DNA of 64,000 nt, taken from assembly GCA_964653655.1 (NCBI GenBank), contig CAZZHG010000016.1, positions 1 to 64,000 of the forward strand. The letters are read 5' to 3'. The translations under genes were made by a program, and so were the position numbers. Source of the stretch: CAZZHG01 sp964653655 (GTDB taxonomy: Bacteria; Bdellovibrionota; FAC87; UBA2466). Numbering within the stretch: position 1 is the stretch's first letter; every line of letters begins with the position of its first letter. The notes beneath the pieces are model-generated. The model was not told the DNA's origin, made no database searches, and saw only the letters and a list, made by a program, of their open reading frames with translations. Below are positions 42,015 to 51,014 of this stretch, piece by piece.

Positions 42015-42301
42015 GGTCACTCCTTCAACGAGGCGGCACGGCTGCAAAGGAAATTGCAAACCGGGGGCCATGGGGCCGCGCAGGGGAATCCGCGTATGCA
42101 GTCAGTGGGGACGAAAGGATTTAGGCGATCGTCCGAAGGTTGGGGGAAATCCGGAGCAGCCAGAGGGAATACGGTCGGCATCAAAAAGAATCATCATATT
42201 GAATGGTTGGCGTCCTCGCCACAATGCGCACGAATCGGCGGGGTTTTTCTCCACAGTTGCGGAGCACCATCAGAATCAAGAGCCCGGTCATTGAGGTATG
42301 T

Positions 42302-43012
42302 ATGCGGTACATTGGCGCTCGAATCCCCCCGGTAGTTCTATTTCTACCCCTCCTTCTCGGAAGCTGGTTCACCGGCGGCGCCGCGTCCGCCGAGGACGCT
42401 AATCCCGTCTTCCGTTGCGATTTCTCGGGACGGCCGAAGGCCGATCCGTGCGAGGGCCCCTGGTCCGCGTCCGACGATCGCGCGGTGCACGCGCCGCTCG
42501 ACCAAGTGATCTTGAAAGCGGCTTGGAACGACGGCCTCAAACTCACTTTCGATTTGATCGTCTCCGCCAACGACTCCCGCGAGCAGCTCGCCGTCGCTCA
42601 TGCGGCGGAGCCCGCGGGAGCAAGACGGCTTTGTCTCGCCGAAGGCGGCCCGTCTTTCAAGACGGAGACCTTCGATTACCTCGCCTGCCGCCAGGGAATC
42701 GATCTCGGCAGTGGAGTAGAGCGGCAAGGGCGGCAAGGCGATCTCTATCTCGACGGCGCCGTGCGACCGTATATCTCGTCGCCTCGAATCATCGCTCCCC
42801 ACGGTATCCGCGAGGCCACCGGCAGGGACGCGCGATGGAATGAATCGGTGGAGTACAAACCGAGCCGGGGTGCTGTGGCCTTTCTCGTGCGGGACGGCAA
42901 GGGCGGAACTTTCCGCGTGGATGTCCTCGATTACACCCCGGCCGCCGCTCTAGAGAAGGGAGTTTACGCGGTGGTGGGACTTACCTTTCTTTACGCGCCG
43001 CTGAAGCGGTAA
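42302..43012 (+). CDS. Exported protein of unknown function
   Basis: ATG 42302 has GAGG five bases upstream; the frame is open earlier, but the signal peptide (residues about 10-30, ending ASA) fits this start. The 206-residue mature domain contains four Cys and looks beta-rich (DGLKLTFDLIVSAND, AVAFLVRDGKGGTFRVDVLDY). No family recognised. It is separate from the enzyme operon that starts 93 bases downstream. Confidence 0.65.
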   Translation: MRYIGARIPPVVLFLPLLLGSWFTGGAASAEDANPVFRCDFSGRPKADPCEGPWSASDDRAVHAPLDQVILKAAWNDGLKLTFDLIVSANDSREQLAVAHAAEPAGARRLCLAEGGPSFKTETFDYLACRQGIDLGSGVERQGRQGDLYLDGAVRPYISSPRIIAPHGIREATGRDARWNESVEYKPSRGAVAFLVRDGKGGTFRVDVLDYTPAAALEKGVYAVVGLTFLYAPLKR

Positions 43013-43071
43013 TTAAGAAAAACTTCCCGGCCGGGTACCGGTCAAATTCCCTTCACTATTGTCCGATAGGA

Positions 43072-43090
43072 TATAAACAAACGTTGTTTA
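43072..43090. promoter_or_regulatory. AT-rich inverted repeat in the promoter of the acyltransferase-like gene
   Basis: TAAACAA (43074-43080), ACG, TTGTTTA (43084-43090) form a perfect seven-base inverted repeat that includes a -10-like TATAAA, 14-33 bases before the ATG at 43105. TATAAACAAA is shared with the site at 46424, upstream of the facing operon. Confidence 0.55.
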
Positions 43091-43104
43091 GTTGAGTGTG
43101 AGTC

Positions 43105-43809
43105 ATGAAGACGTTGCTGAGCCGCACGCTCTCCTATCACCAGTTACCCGGGAAACCGTTCCCTGGCTTCACGGACGGTGTCCGTCACGACAGGGCCTAT
43201 CGCTTCTGGCTGGAGTTCTGGACGGGGGTTCTGGCCGACAACGGCACCGGTTTGAAGCCGAACCCGGACGAGTTCCTGCGCCAGGACGTAGTGGGCGTGC
43301 TGGAGCACCGGGGCGAAATCGTAGCGCTTCACGCGCACAGCTATTTCGATCTCGCGGCGGCGGGCCCGAGGGAACATTCCTACTTCCGCCGCTTCTACAC
43401 GCAGGACTATCTCGCGGCCCTCAACCGGGCGGGCGCCAGCAAGGTGCTCTCCATGGAGATGTACTCTGTGCTGCCGAAATGGAGAACGCCTTCGGTGGGG
43501 GTGTCGCTCGCGGCGGTGATGATCGGGCTTGGCGTCAAGCTCGCCCAGCGCTGGAAACTCGACGCCTCCATCGGGGTCGCCCGAGTGGACGCTGGCGTCG
43601 ACCGCCTCGTACAGGAGCAGGGCGCGATCATTTTGGGAGAGGACGTTCAGCTCTTCAATACTCCCTGCAAGCAGATCGCCTTTTTGAAGGGCGCAATGCG
43701 CCCACACCCCCGCGAAAAGGTCGCGGAGCTCGTGAATCATTTTTGGAACCACCGCACGGACACCACCGGGCTTTCCGCCCTGGGAGAGCGTTTGCGCGAA
43801 GCCGCCTGA
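43105..43809 (+). CDS. GNAT/autoinducer-synthase-like acyltransferase
   Basis: The 234-residue cytosolic protein reads like a GNAT-fold enzyme: VVGVLEHRGEIVALHAHSYFD (strands before the acyl-donor site), VLSMEMYSVLPKWR (the strand and post-strand position where LuxI and exosortase-associated synthases have ESRFV-type motifs), SVGVSLAAVMIGLGVKLAQRW, and ASIGVARVDAGVDRLVQEQGA. The assignment is by pattern; no invariant catalytic residue proves it. It is followed after 13 bases by a haem-oxygenase-like diiron enzyme, an arrangement that suggests a small biosynthetic pair making an acylated product. Its promoter shares an operator-like repeat with the regulatory operon facing it. Confidence 0.5.
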   Translation: MKTLLSRTLSYHQLPGKPFPGFTDGVRHDRAYRFWLEFWTGVLADNGTGLKPNPDEFLRQDVVGVLEHRGEIVALHAHSYFDLAAAGPREHSYFRRFYTQDYLAALNRAGASKVLSMEMYSVLPKWRTPSVGVSLAAVMIGLGVKLAQRWKLDASIGVARVDAGVDRLVQEQGAIILGEDVQLFNTPCKQIAFLKGAMRPHPREKVAELVNHFWNHRTDTTGLSALGERLREAA

Positions 43810-43822
43810 TAAGGAGAGACCC

Positions 43823-44476
43823 ATGGACTTGAACGCCAAACGACTGACGAAAGCCTTCGAAGATCACATTCACCCGCTCGGGGCGGCCTTCCGCTCCTTT
43901 CCCTGGGAAAACAAGGAGGCCTATGCCCTTTGGCTCGCGCAGTCCTACTTTCTCGTGCGCCACACGACCAATTTCCTGTGTCTCGTTGCAAGCAAGCTCG
44001 GGCCGGACCGCCCGAAGCTGCATCGGGATGTGCTGAAACATCTGCGGGAGGAGGTGGGTCACGACGAGCTCGCGGCGAAGGATTTGAAGCACATCGGATA
44101 CGACGTCGCCAAAATGCCGGAGCTGCTCGAGACGGCGCTCATCTGGCAGACGCAGTACTACTGGATTCTTCAGTGCGGAGCCTTCGCCCACGCGGGTTAT
44201 TCGCTCATGCTCGAAGGTCTCGCCGTGCGCGAGTGCAAGGCCGTGGTCGAAAGGCTCGAGCGGACCTACGGCCGGGAAGGGGCCACCTTCGTGCGCGTGC
44301 ACGCGATGGAGGACAAGGGCCATTTCGAGGAGGGAATGAACCGAATGCTTTCGGCGCCTGCGGCGGAAGCGGAACTTGCCCTGCAGAATCTCGCCCAGAG
44401 CCGCGCGCTCTACGAAAATCTTCTGCAAGCGGTCCAGCACGGTGTCCGCCGGGAGCCGTTCCGCAAGGCCGCCTGA
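43823..44476 (+). CDS. Haem-oxygenase-like diiron oxidase (iron-containing redox enzyme family)
   Basis: The 217-residue helical protein fits the HDO superfamily, which uses two irons in a haem-oxygenase fold. Candidate ligands are Glu77 and His80 (LREEVGH), Glu131 (LMLEGLAV), and His160, Asp164 and His167 (RVHAMEDKGHFEE). Characterised relatives cleave or desaturate fatty acids and amino acids, or hydroxylate amines. AGGAGA precedes the ATG. It is the second gene of a two-gene operon and ends two bases from the stop of the convergent XRE gene. The pairing with an acyltransferase-like gene suggests modification of an acyl or amine intermediate. Confidence 0.7.
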   Translation: MDLNAKRLTKAFEDHIHPLGAAFRSFPWENKEAYALWLAQSYFLVRHTTNFLCLVASKLGPDRPKLHRDVLKHLREEVGHDELAAKDLKHIGYDVAKMPELLETALIWQTQYYWILQCGAFAHAGYSLMLEGLAVRECKAVVERLERTYGREGATFVRVHAMEDKGHFEEGMNRMLSAPAAEAELALQNLAQSRALYENLLQAVQHGVRREPFRKAA

Positions 44477-44478
44477 AA

Positions 44479-44796
44479 CTAGCGAACGCCGGGAAATTTC
44501 TTCTTGAAGGCGTGGATGAGCTGCTTCTTCTGGAGCGCCAATAACTGAGTCTGGTAGTCGTGAAGCGTCTCCAGGAGCTCTTTCGGCGACAGGTCCAAAA
44601 CGGATGCCAGTTTCGGCAACACATCCAAGGGTGGCGAGGACTGTCCACGCTCCCAGTTGCTGATGAACTGGGCCGATGTATAGGAAAGGGCCTTCGCGAG
44701 CTGGTACTGGGTCAGGCCAGCTTGTTCCCGCGCGGCTTTGACGTATCGGCCCAGCGTACGCTGGCGTAGTTTCTGTTCTTCCTCAGACGCTTTCAT
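44479..44796 (-). CDS. XRE-family transcriptional regulator
   Basis: The 105-residue protein has a Cro/CI-type helix-turn-helix at residues 17-72: GRYVKAAREQAGLTQYQLAKALSYTSAQFISNWERGQSSPPLDVLPKLASVLDL, written here in parts as AGLTQYQLAKAL and SAQFISNWERG. The C-terminal 30 residues form an amphipathic helix. It is the last gene of the kinase operon and overlaps the preceding gene by 14 bases. It is a candidate for the protein that binds the TATAAACA repeats at both promoters. Confidence 0.9.
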   Translation of the reverse strand: MKASEEEQKLRQRTLGRYVKAAREQAGLTQYQLAKALSYTSAQFISNWERGQSSPPLDVLPKLASVLDLSPKELLETLHDYQTQLLALQKKQLIHAFKKKFPGVR

Positions 44797-45502
44797 GCGG
44801 CCTCCACGTCTCCGGGTGAAGGCGCCTTACGGACGCCTGGCTCCGGCAGGTGATCGGACGGAAAACGTTCACGAACGCGCAGATGTTGCCGTCCTTGTCG
44901 TGTAACGCGGACAAGACCTTGTAGCGAACGGTCGCGAGGTACCTCGCGCGGCTTCCGATCTCCTCCACGGTGTGCTCTTCCACGTTCCAACGGTGAACTC
45001 CCGAAATCTTGCCGTCTAACACTTCCTTGGTCGTTCCCACCATCCGGCCGAAAAGCTCCTGATCCCGGCGAAAGAGGTCCCAGAAGGGCCGGCAGAGCAG
45101 CTCATCCAGCGTGTAGCTGCAAATGCGGAAAAAGCTGAGGCTTCGGAAGACCTGCACGTAAGAGGCATTATAGATCTCCACGACGTCGCCTCTTTCGATA
45201 AATCCCATTAGGGAGGAGGCCGGCGTGACGCCCAGTCTCTGGAACATCCTCCACAGAAACTGATTGCCGACTCCGGGCGCTTCCCCGCGCTCGATGACTT
45301 CCTCGCACACTTGCGTGTAACGCTCGAAGTTCGCGTAGGTGGCCTGCCGAAGTTCGGGAGTCAGAAGCGAAAAGTAAAAGGGGCCGTCGCCGTCGTAGGG
45401 GCGGATTTCGATTTCGTCCTGGCGGGGTAGGGCGCAGAAGCGATCGAGGAGCGCTTTGAACTTGTCGACGTAATAGTCCTTCGGGTCTTCGTTCGGCCTC
45501 AT
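44783..45502 (-). CDS. Sensor-like protein of unknown family between kinase and XRE genes
   Basis: The 239-residue cytosolic protein shows no catalytic motif I recognise. Residues 95-215 resemble a PAS-type ligand domain: VEIYNASYVQVFRSLSFFRI, YTLDELLCRPFWDLFRRD and ATVRYKVLSALHDKDGNI-like strands. AGGA lies six bases before the ATG. It sits between the histidine kinase (eight bases) and the XRE gene (overlap), so it probably senses a signal or modulates one of them. Confidence 0.55.
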   Translation of the reverse strand: MRPNEDPKDYYVDKFKALLDRFCALPRQDEIEIRPYDGDGPFYFSLLTPELRQATYANFERYTQVCEEVIERGEAPGVGNQFLWRMFQRLGVTPASSLMGFIERGDVVEIYNASYVQVFRSLSFFRICSYTLDELLCRPFWDLFRRDQELFGRMVGTTKEVLDGKISGVHRWNVEEHTVEEIGSRARYLATVRYKVLSALHDKDGNICAFVNVFRPITCRSQASVRRLHPETWRPHESV

Positions 45503-45510
45503 CCCAATTC

Positions 45511-46389
45511 CTACAACGAGTTTTTGCCCGCTTCCGCCTTCAAAAAGAGAAGGACGCTGGTGCCGGAGCCCGCAGGCGAACTCTCCAATACCACATCCCC
45601 GCCCATCCCTCTACTGAGTCGACGGGCCACCGACAAGCCCAACCCAAAACCGCCGTGTTTTCCTTGGATTCCGGGGGCCTGGCGGAAGGGCTCGAAAAGG
45701 GTGTCCCGCAATTCCGCGGGCACCCCTGGGCCGGTGTCGGTGACCCTTACCCTTAGAGTGTCTTTTTCATGGTGTATCTCCACCCGGACCTTTCCCTTGT
45801 CCGTAAACTTTATTGCGTTCGAGATTAGGTTACCGAGGCTGCGCCTCAGCCTGAGGCTGTCGGTCCGAAGTTCCTCGGGCAGGTCGGGGGCGAAATGCCA
45901 CTCGAGCCGGAGCCCCTTGGCCCGGGCTTGTTCCTCGTAACCGCTCACCAGCGAGGCGATCTCCTCGCGCACGCACACGTTCGAAACGTTCAGCGGAAAG
46001 TGGGGGACGTCGGATTGGGATAAAACGAGAAGTTCGACCAGAAGTCCCAGCAAGTCGTCGCAGGCCTTCAGGATGTGGGCTGAAAGCTCCTCGATCCGGC
46101 GGGGATCCAAGGTCGAGCGCACAATCATGTCGGTATTCATGCGAAGGACGGTGAGGGTGCCCCGCATGTCGTGGAGTGCCTGGGCTAGAAGAAGCCGGTT
46201 GTTGCCGGCGTCGCTGGCCAGGTTTCTCGCGCTTTGTTCCAGGGCTTCGAGGTGGCTGCGCCAGTTTGCCCAGGGAATGGGGATCGAGTCCCGGTCAAGT
46301 AGCGCCAGATCGGTGGATTCCCTCAAACGGGCCAGGGCCGTGGCTAGCTCGGAATAATCGTGCGGCGTGTACGCGTGCGCTTCGTTCAA
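45511..46389 (-). CDS. Soluble sensor histidine kinase
   Basis: The start is TTG 46389 with GGGAAGGG upstream. No membrane helix is present. The phospho-acceptor His73 is in AQALHDMRGTLTVLRMN, and the ATPase domain has the N box NLISNAIKFTDKGKV, G1 TDTGPGVP, F box LFEPFRQ and G2 GGFGLGLSVARRL. Residues 1-65 give no known sensor domain. No receiver-domain gene is adjacent; the downstream genes encode a PAS-like protein and an XRE regulator, so the phosphorelay partner is unknown. Confidence 0.9.
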   Translation of the reverse strand: MNEAHAYTPHDYSELATALARLRESTDLALLDRDSIPIPWANWRSHLEALEQSARNLASDAGNNRLLLAQALHDMRGTLTVLRMNTDMIVRSTLDPRRIEELSAHILKACDDLLGLLVELLVLSQSDVPHFPLNVSNVCVREEIASLVSGYEEQARAKGLRLEWHFAPDLPEELRTDSLRLRRSLGNLISNAIKFTDKGKVRVEIHHEKDTLRVRVTDTGPGVPAELRDTLFEPFRQAPGIQGKHGGFGLGLSVARRLSRGMGGDVVLESSPAGSGTSVLLFLKAEAGKNSL

Positions 46390-46423
46390 GTAAGGCCCTT
46401 CCCCAAGGTGGAGCTACAGGCCT

Positions 46424-46445
46424 TATAAACAAAGTAATGTTTATA
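46424..46445. promoter_or_regulatory. AT-rich inverted repeat in the promoter of the kinase operon
   Basis: TATAAACA (46424-46431), AAGTAA, TGTTTATA (46438-46445) is a perfect eight-base inverted repeat, 35-56 bases before the kinase start. It shares TATAAACAAA with 43072 and likewise covers a -10-like sequence. It lies in a short gap behind the stop of the giant TPR gene. Confidence 0.55.
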
Positions 46446-46467
46446 GTCCAGCTTTGTTCGGCTGGAT

Positions 46468-49400
46468 TTATTCGATGTCGGGGAGGTCGCCTCCGCCGCC
46501 GCCCCCGCCGGAGCCGGCGAGGCTGCGCACTTCGTGCATGGCTTTTCTGAACTCCATGTCGTTATCCACCGACTGGGTATCCACGAAGTCCTTCAGAATC
46601 CGGCCCGCCATGCCGTTCTCCTTGTCCACGTCCATTAGGAAGTAGCTGAGAGAAAGCCGGGCGTAGGGATCGCTCTTGAAGCGTTTGGCGAGCCCGATGA
46701 GGGAGTCCTTCGCCGATTCCCACTCCCGGTTCTGGAGTTGGGCGATGGCGAAGCCCACCTGGTTCGAGGCATCGTTGCCTTCGAGCTCGAGGGCGCGCTG
46801 GAAGTGCTTCTTCGCCTCGAAGCCGTTTCGGTACTTGAGGGCGAGGAAGCCCAGGTTCGAAAGCGCTTCCTTCGGAGCCGGCATCACCACCGCTTCCTGG
46901 AAGTACTCGATCGCCTGAGGCTCGTTGCCGTCCAGGAAAGCGACGACGCCGAGATTGTTCCAGATGGCTGCGTTCTTCGAGCCGCGCGCCACCATGGAGA
47001 GCCAGGTGACCTTCGCGGCCGGTAGATTGCCCGCTTCCATGTAGCTGAGACCGAGCAAGTTATGCAGGGACTCGTTTTTCGGATCCTTCTTCAAGGCCTC
47101 GAGCACCATCGGGATCGCCTTTTTGGGGGCGAGCACCCGGTTCAGGTTGAGGTAAGCAAAGCTCGACTCCCCTTTCGGATCGGAGGGGCGCTCCGACACG
47201 AAAGCGTTTTTGAGAATCGTCTGCCGTTCGTCGGCGAGAAGGCGGTAGGTCATGGAGGTCGGAACCACCGAGACGCCTTCGCCCGCGGAGCCGTCGCCCA
47301 TGTAGAGACTTGGCACGTCCGAAGCCGCGATCTGGCGATCCGCCTCGTTGCCGCCCCGGAAGAGCAGGCTCGAGTAGAACGGATACGCGTATTGCTTAAG
47401 ATCGCCCGTCGGCACTTTCGACTGTTTCTCCCGCGGCTCGATGAGAGCGGTGCGCATGGGGGGCAGGAAGAACGTGCGGACCAGCGGATAACGATCGTTC
47501 TTCAGCTCACCCGCGAGCGAATAGCAGCGGGGGCTCCACGTCGTGAGTAGGTTGAGCTCCTGAGCTTTGTCGAGGCATTCCTCGGCAAGGGCCAGTGCCT
47601 TCTCGTTGAAGGGGACGATCATCTCCTTGTTCAATTCCGTGCGGTAGACTTCCAGCTGCTCGCCGGTGAGCTCTCCCGGAACCGGCGCGGCGAGAACCGC
47701 CCGGGCCATGTGGCGGTAAGCGTCCGCCGTGCGGAAAATGGAGGCGAGGCCCCATTCGCCGGAGCCGAGCTTGGCGATCTGGCTGTATTCCTTCTCCAAC
47801 TCCTTGATGAGCTTCAGCTTGCGCTGGAGATTCGCTTCGAGCTGAGCCTGGGGAAGGGCGAGCTTGAGATTGCGGAACGCCATGTCCTTCTGATAGGTCA
47901 CCCAGAACCAGAGCTTCGCAAGCGACTCGGCGCCCTTCGGCGTCGAGGCAATCGCATTTCCCTGCTTCTGCGCGATCTTGATCGCTTCGCTCATGACCTG
48001 GCTCGAAACGCGGCCGGCCTTCAGGCCTTGGAGCTCGGCTATCCGCACGGAGTACGAAAGGTAATCCGCGTAAGACACTCCGCGCTCGGCGCGGGCGTCG
48101 AGATAGAACTTCACGGTCTTGCCCGTGGCGTTCTCCGAGTCATACAGATCGAGCAGATCGCGTTCGACGAGCTTGCGATCCCCCGGATTGGCGCGAATCG
48201 CTTGCAGCATCATGCCTTCGGCCTTCGCGCCGTTGCCGGCGCCCCAATAGTAGAGGCCCGCGAGGCGAAGGGCGTTCTTCGACTGCTTGTTGCCCGGATA
48301 GTTGTTCGCGAATTTTTCGAAGTAAAAGGCGGCCTTGTCGAACTGGGCGAGGGATTCGTAGGTGGTCGCCACCTGCAGCAGCATGTTCTCCGTCAGATTG
48401 CTTTTCGGGAACCGGCGCAGGAAACGTTCTTGAGTGTCGACCGCCGAGCTGAGGTTGTCGGCCTTTGTGAAGTTGACGCTCGCGTTGTAGAGCGCCTTCT
48501 CGAAAAGGCTTTCGTCCTGCGGGCCGTAGGCCTTCGTGTACTCGATGTACTCTTCGGCGGCCTGCTGGAACTTGCCGTCGTCCTCCACCAGCTGGATTCG
48601 TTTGAGCTCGGCGCGGCGAAGCACGTCCGAAACCTCGTCGTTAAACTTTCGCTTCGAGCTGAGCTCCGTGGTTTTCAGGAACTTGCGGCACGCGGCGATG
48701 AGCTTCGGGTAGTCCTTTTTGCGGTTGAGAATGTCGAGGATGAGGTACGCGGAGCTGATGGCCGTCTCGTGTTTGGGATAAATCTGCACGAGGTTCCAGA
48801 ATGCCTTGTAGGCGGGCACGAGCTCGTGGTGGTCGTAACGCAGGTAGGCCTGCGAGTAGAGCATGTCGGGGGCATCTTTTTGTTTAGGGTAAGCAGTCAG
48901 GTACTCGCTGGAGATCTCGAGAAACTTCGTTTCCACGGTCGAATAGGCCTTCAGCTGAAGATCCTCGTCCTCTTTGGCCTTCAATTTACCGGTTGATTTG
49001 GAGTTGATTGCGGCGAGGCCGGCTTTCTTGCGGTCCTGGTTCATCTGCCGATCCAGCGACATCAAAGCGTAGCGGATGGCGTCCAGCTTCAAGGTGCCCG
49101 CGTTCGGATCCCGGTACACGGCCCAGTACTGCGTCGCCGCGTTGTTGTAATCTTCCTGTTTGTAGAGGATCTCCGCGAGGTAGAAGCGGACTTTCGACGC
49201 GTGCGGGGTGTTAGGGAAGAACTGCAGGTACTTGGAGTAGAGGCTTCTCGCCACTCCGTACAGGTTCTTCTCTTTACCCTTCTGAGCTTCCGCGTGGATG
49301 TGGAAAGCGTATTTGCGGGCGGTGCCCTCGAAAAGCTCGTTCGCTTCCTGGATCACCTTCGGATTCGCGGCGTTGAGCTCGTGCCACGTGGACTCGTCGA

Positions 49401-50538
49401 TATAGGCGCCGAGCCGCGTGAAAAGACGCTGAACGGCGCCCTCCCGGTTACCCGCGTTCATGAGAGACTCGATGATGTTGATGTCGTAAGAGGGGTTCTT
49501 CGGGTGGTTCGGGTCGATCGCAAGCAGCGTCTCGTACATATAGATGGCTTGCTTGTGCTGACCCTGCTCGAAATAGAGTCCTGCCATCGTTGCGACGGAG
49601 TTTCTGAAGACGGCCGTTCCGAAAGGCTTGAAATACTGCACGGCCTCGTCGGTGATCTTGAGATCCACGAAGGGAAGAGCGATGTCCTTCAGGGCTTCGT
49701 TCTTGATCTTGATCTGGGAATCCTGCTCGTTCTCCATTTCGAACGCGATCACCCATTTCAGCAGCTTCAGCGCGGGTTCCGTACGCTGCTGGTTGTACTG
49801 GCACCAGGCCTTCTTATAGGTGGCGTACGGCATGAGCGGCCGGTATTTACGGGCAAGCAACTTGTCGTAATAGCCTTCGGCTTGCGCGTGCTTGTTGTTC
49901 TCGAAATAGTGATCGCCGAGCTGCACGAGGGCGTCGTTCACGTACTTGGATTTCGGCGTCTCGACGGAGAGCCGTTCGAAGTAGCTCATGCCTTCCTGTG
50001 TTTTGCCCCGATCGAGTGAGGCCATGGCGAGGAAGTAGAGCATTTCGTCGCGGCGCGGGTGCTGCGGGTAGCGCTGAACGAGATCTCTATAGATGACGCG
50101 CGCTTTTTCGAGCGAGGCGGTAGCGGAAGTGTTGTCGAACTTCGGCGCCTTGCCCTTCTTGCCGTTGTCTTCCCAGGCCTTGGATTGCTCGTCGAACGCG
50201 CGCTGAGCCCGGGCGAGGTTGGCGTAATAGTCTTCGAGGTAGAGGCCGCCGAGGCGGAGGTTCAGCTCGGCCTTCTGGCCGGAGTCCCGGGCTTCCAGAA
50301 TGAAGCGCTTGATGTCGCCGATGAGGCCCTGGCGTTTGCGCGACAAGAGCTCCATCTTTTCGAAGCCCATTTCCTCGGTGGCTTCCGCCGAGTCGCGCTG
50401 CAGTTTCACCCGTTTTCGGATTTTGATCCGGCTTCGGAGGGAAACGTCGTCCCCTCGTTCGGCCGCCCTTACGGACTCGAACGACCAGACGAGACACAAC
50501 GATACGATTATCAGTCCCAGGCTTCGAACGCGGCTCAT
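46468..50538 (-). CDS. Giant exported TPR-repeat protein, gliding-motility (AgmU/GltD)-like
   Basis: ATG 50538 has GGGGA six bases upstream and gives a signal peptide (SLGLIIVSLCLVWSF, ending RAA). The 1356-residue chain is built of TPR-like helical pairs throughout, for example EMLYFLAMASLDRGKTQEGMSYFERL, ALVQLGDHYFENNKHAQAEGYY and NLGVVAFLDGNEPQAIEYFQEAV. It ends in a run of Gly followed by DLPDIE. Size, export and repeat content match the periplasmic TPR proteins of Myxococcus gliding machinery and their Bdellovibrio relatives; no other glt genes are adjacent, so the match is inference. A PilZ protein gene lies 77 bases upstream on the same strand. Confidence 0.75.
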   Translation of the reverse strand: MSRVRSLGLIIVSLCLVWSFESVRAAERGDDVSLRSRIKIRKRVKLQRDSAEATEEMGFEKMELLSRKRQGLIGDIKRFILEARDSGQKAELNLRLGGLYLEDYYANLARAQRAFDEQSKAWEDNGKKGKAPKFDNTSATASLEKARVIYRDLVQRYPQHPRRDEMLYFLAMASLDRGKTQEGMSYFERLSVETPKSKYVNDALVQLGDHYFENNKHAQAEGYYDKLLARKYRPLMPYATYKKAWCQYNQQRTEPALKLLKWVIAFEMENEQDSQIKIKNEALKDIALPFVDLKITDEAVQYFKPFGTAVFRNSVATMAGLYFEQGQHKQAIYMYETLLAIDPNHPKNPSYDINIIESLMNAGNREGAVQRLFTRLGAYIDESTWHELNAANPKVIQEANELFEGTARKYAFHIHAEAQKGKEKNLYGVARSLYSKYLQFFPNTPHASKVRFYLAEILYKQEDYNNAATQYWAVYRDPNAGTLKLDAIRYALMSLDRQMNQDRKKAGLAAINSKSTGKLKAKEDEDLQLKAYSTVETKFLEISSEYLTAYPKQKDAPDMLYSQAYLRYDHHELVPAYKAFWNLVQIYPKHETAISSAYLILDILNRKKDYPKLIAACRKFLKTTELSSKRKFNDEVSDVLRRAELKRIQLVEDDGKFQQAAEEYIEYTKAYGPQDESLFEKALYNASVNFTKADNLSSAVDTQERFLRRFPKSNLTENMLLQVATTYESLAQFDKAAFYFEKFANNYPGNKQSKNALRLAGLYYWGAGNGAKAEGMMLQAIRANPGDRKLVERDLLDLYDSENATGKTVKFYLDARAERGVSYADYLSYSVRIAELQGLKAGRVSSQVMSEAIKIAQKQGNAIASTPKGAESLAKLWFWVTYQKDMAFRNLKLALPQAQLEANLQRKLKLIKELEKEYSQIAKLGSGEWGLASIFRTADAYRHMARAVLAAPVPGELTGEQLEVYRTELNKEMIVPFNEKALALAEECLDKAQELNLLTTWSPRCYSLAGELKNDRYPLVRTFFLPPMRTALIEPREKQSKVPTGDLKQYAYPFYSSLLFRGGNEADRQIAASDVPSLYMGDGSAGEGVSVVPTSMTYRLLADERQTILKNAFVSERPSDPKGESSFAYLNLNRVLAPKKAIPMVLEALKKDPKNESLHNLLGLSYMEAGNLPAAKVTWLSMVARGSKNAAIWNNLGVVAFLDGNEPQAIEYFQEAVVMPAPKEALSNLGFLALKYRNGFEAKKHFQRALELEGNDASNQVGFAIAQLQNREWESAKDSLIGLAKRFKSDPYARLSLSYFLMDVDKENGMAGRILKDFVDTQSVDNDMEFRKAMHEVRSLAGSGGGGGGGDLPDIE

Positions 50539-50615
50539 GGAAATCCCCAATCCCGCTCGTCTCGAAGATAAACGCCTAACGTACAGGCCCCTGGGCGTTG
50601 GTCCATCGAGACGGG

Positions 50616-51008
50616 CTAGACGACCTTGAGGGCCGTCTCCATTCTGGTTTCGAAGACGCAGTTTTGAATCACTTCACGAGCCTTGCTCGAGATCGAAGTG
50701 AACTCAACCGCGACTCCGCGGCGACCGTCCTTTTCTATTCTCACCACGGTTCCAGTCGCCTGTACCGCGGCGTCGAGTTTCGGGGACTTCACCACGATAC
50801 GCACCTGAACTCCCGCGTTGAGCGCGGTGAGGTCGTCGATAAAAACCCCTCCCGCGCTGATGTTGTTCAGCCGCGCGATGAAGAGTTGGGCGTCGTCGTG
50901 GATGATCACTTCCCCCGGAATGACCGCGCGTTGAAAGACGCGCAATCTTTGTCCGGGAGAGACTTCGAACTTCGCCGTTCCATTGAGCTTGGGTTGTACT
51001 CGGGTCAT
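50616..51008 (-). CDS. PilZ-domain protein
   Basis: ATG 51008 follows GAGG by five bases; a GTG at 51014 is less well placed. The 130-residue product is a PilZ-like beta-barrel: RLRVFQRAVIPGEV, LNNISAGGVFIDD (the D/N-x-S-x2-G element), GVQVRIVVKSPKL and RRGVAVEFTSIS. The Arg-x3-Arg loop that binds c-di-GMP is not clearly in register, so binding is uncertain. It is encoded upstream of the giant TPR gene and may regulate surface or motility functions. Confidence 0.75.
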   Translation of the reverse strand: MTRVQPKLNGTAKFEVSPGQRLRVFQRAVIPGEVIIHDDAQLFIARLNNISAGGVFIDDLTALNAGVQVRIVVKSPKLDAAVQATGTVVRIEKDGRRGVAVEFTSISSKAREVIQNCVFETRMETALKVV

Positions 51009-51014
51009 AAGCAC

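Noticed and set aside
44205..44648. 147-codon minus-strand frame across the HDO and XRE genes
   Set aside because: Arg/Ser/Pro-rich; conflicts with two well-supported genes.
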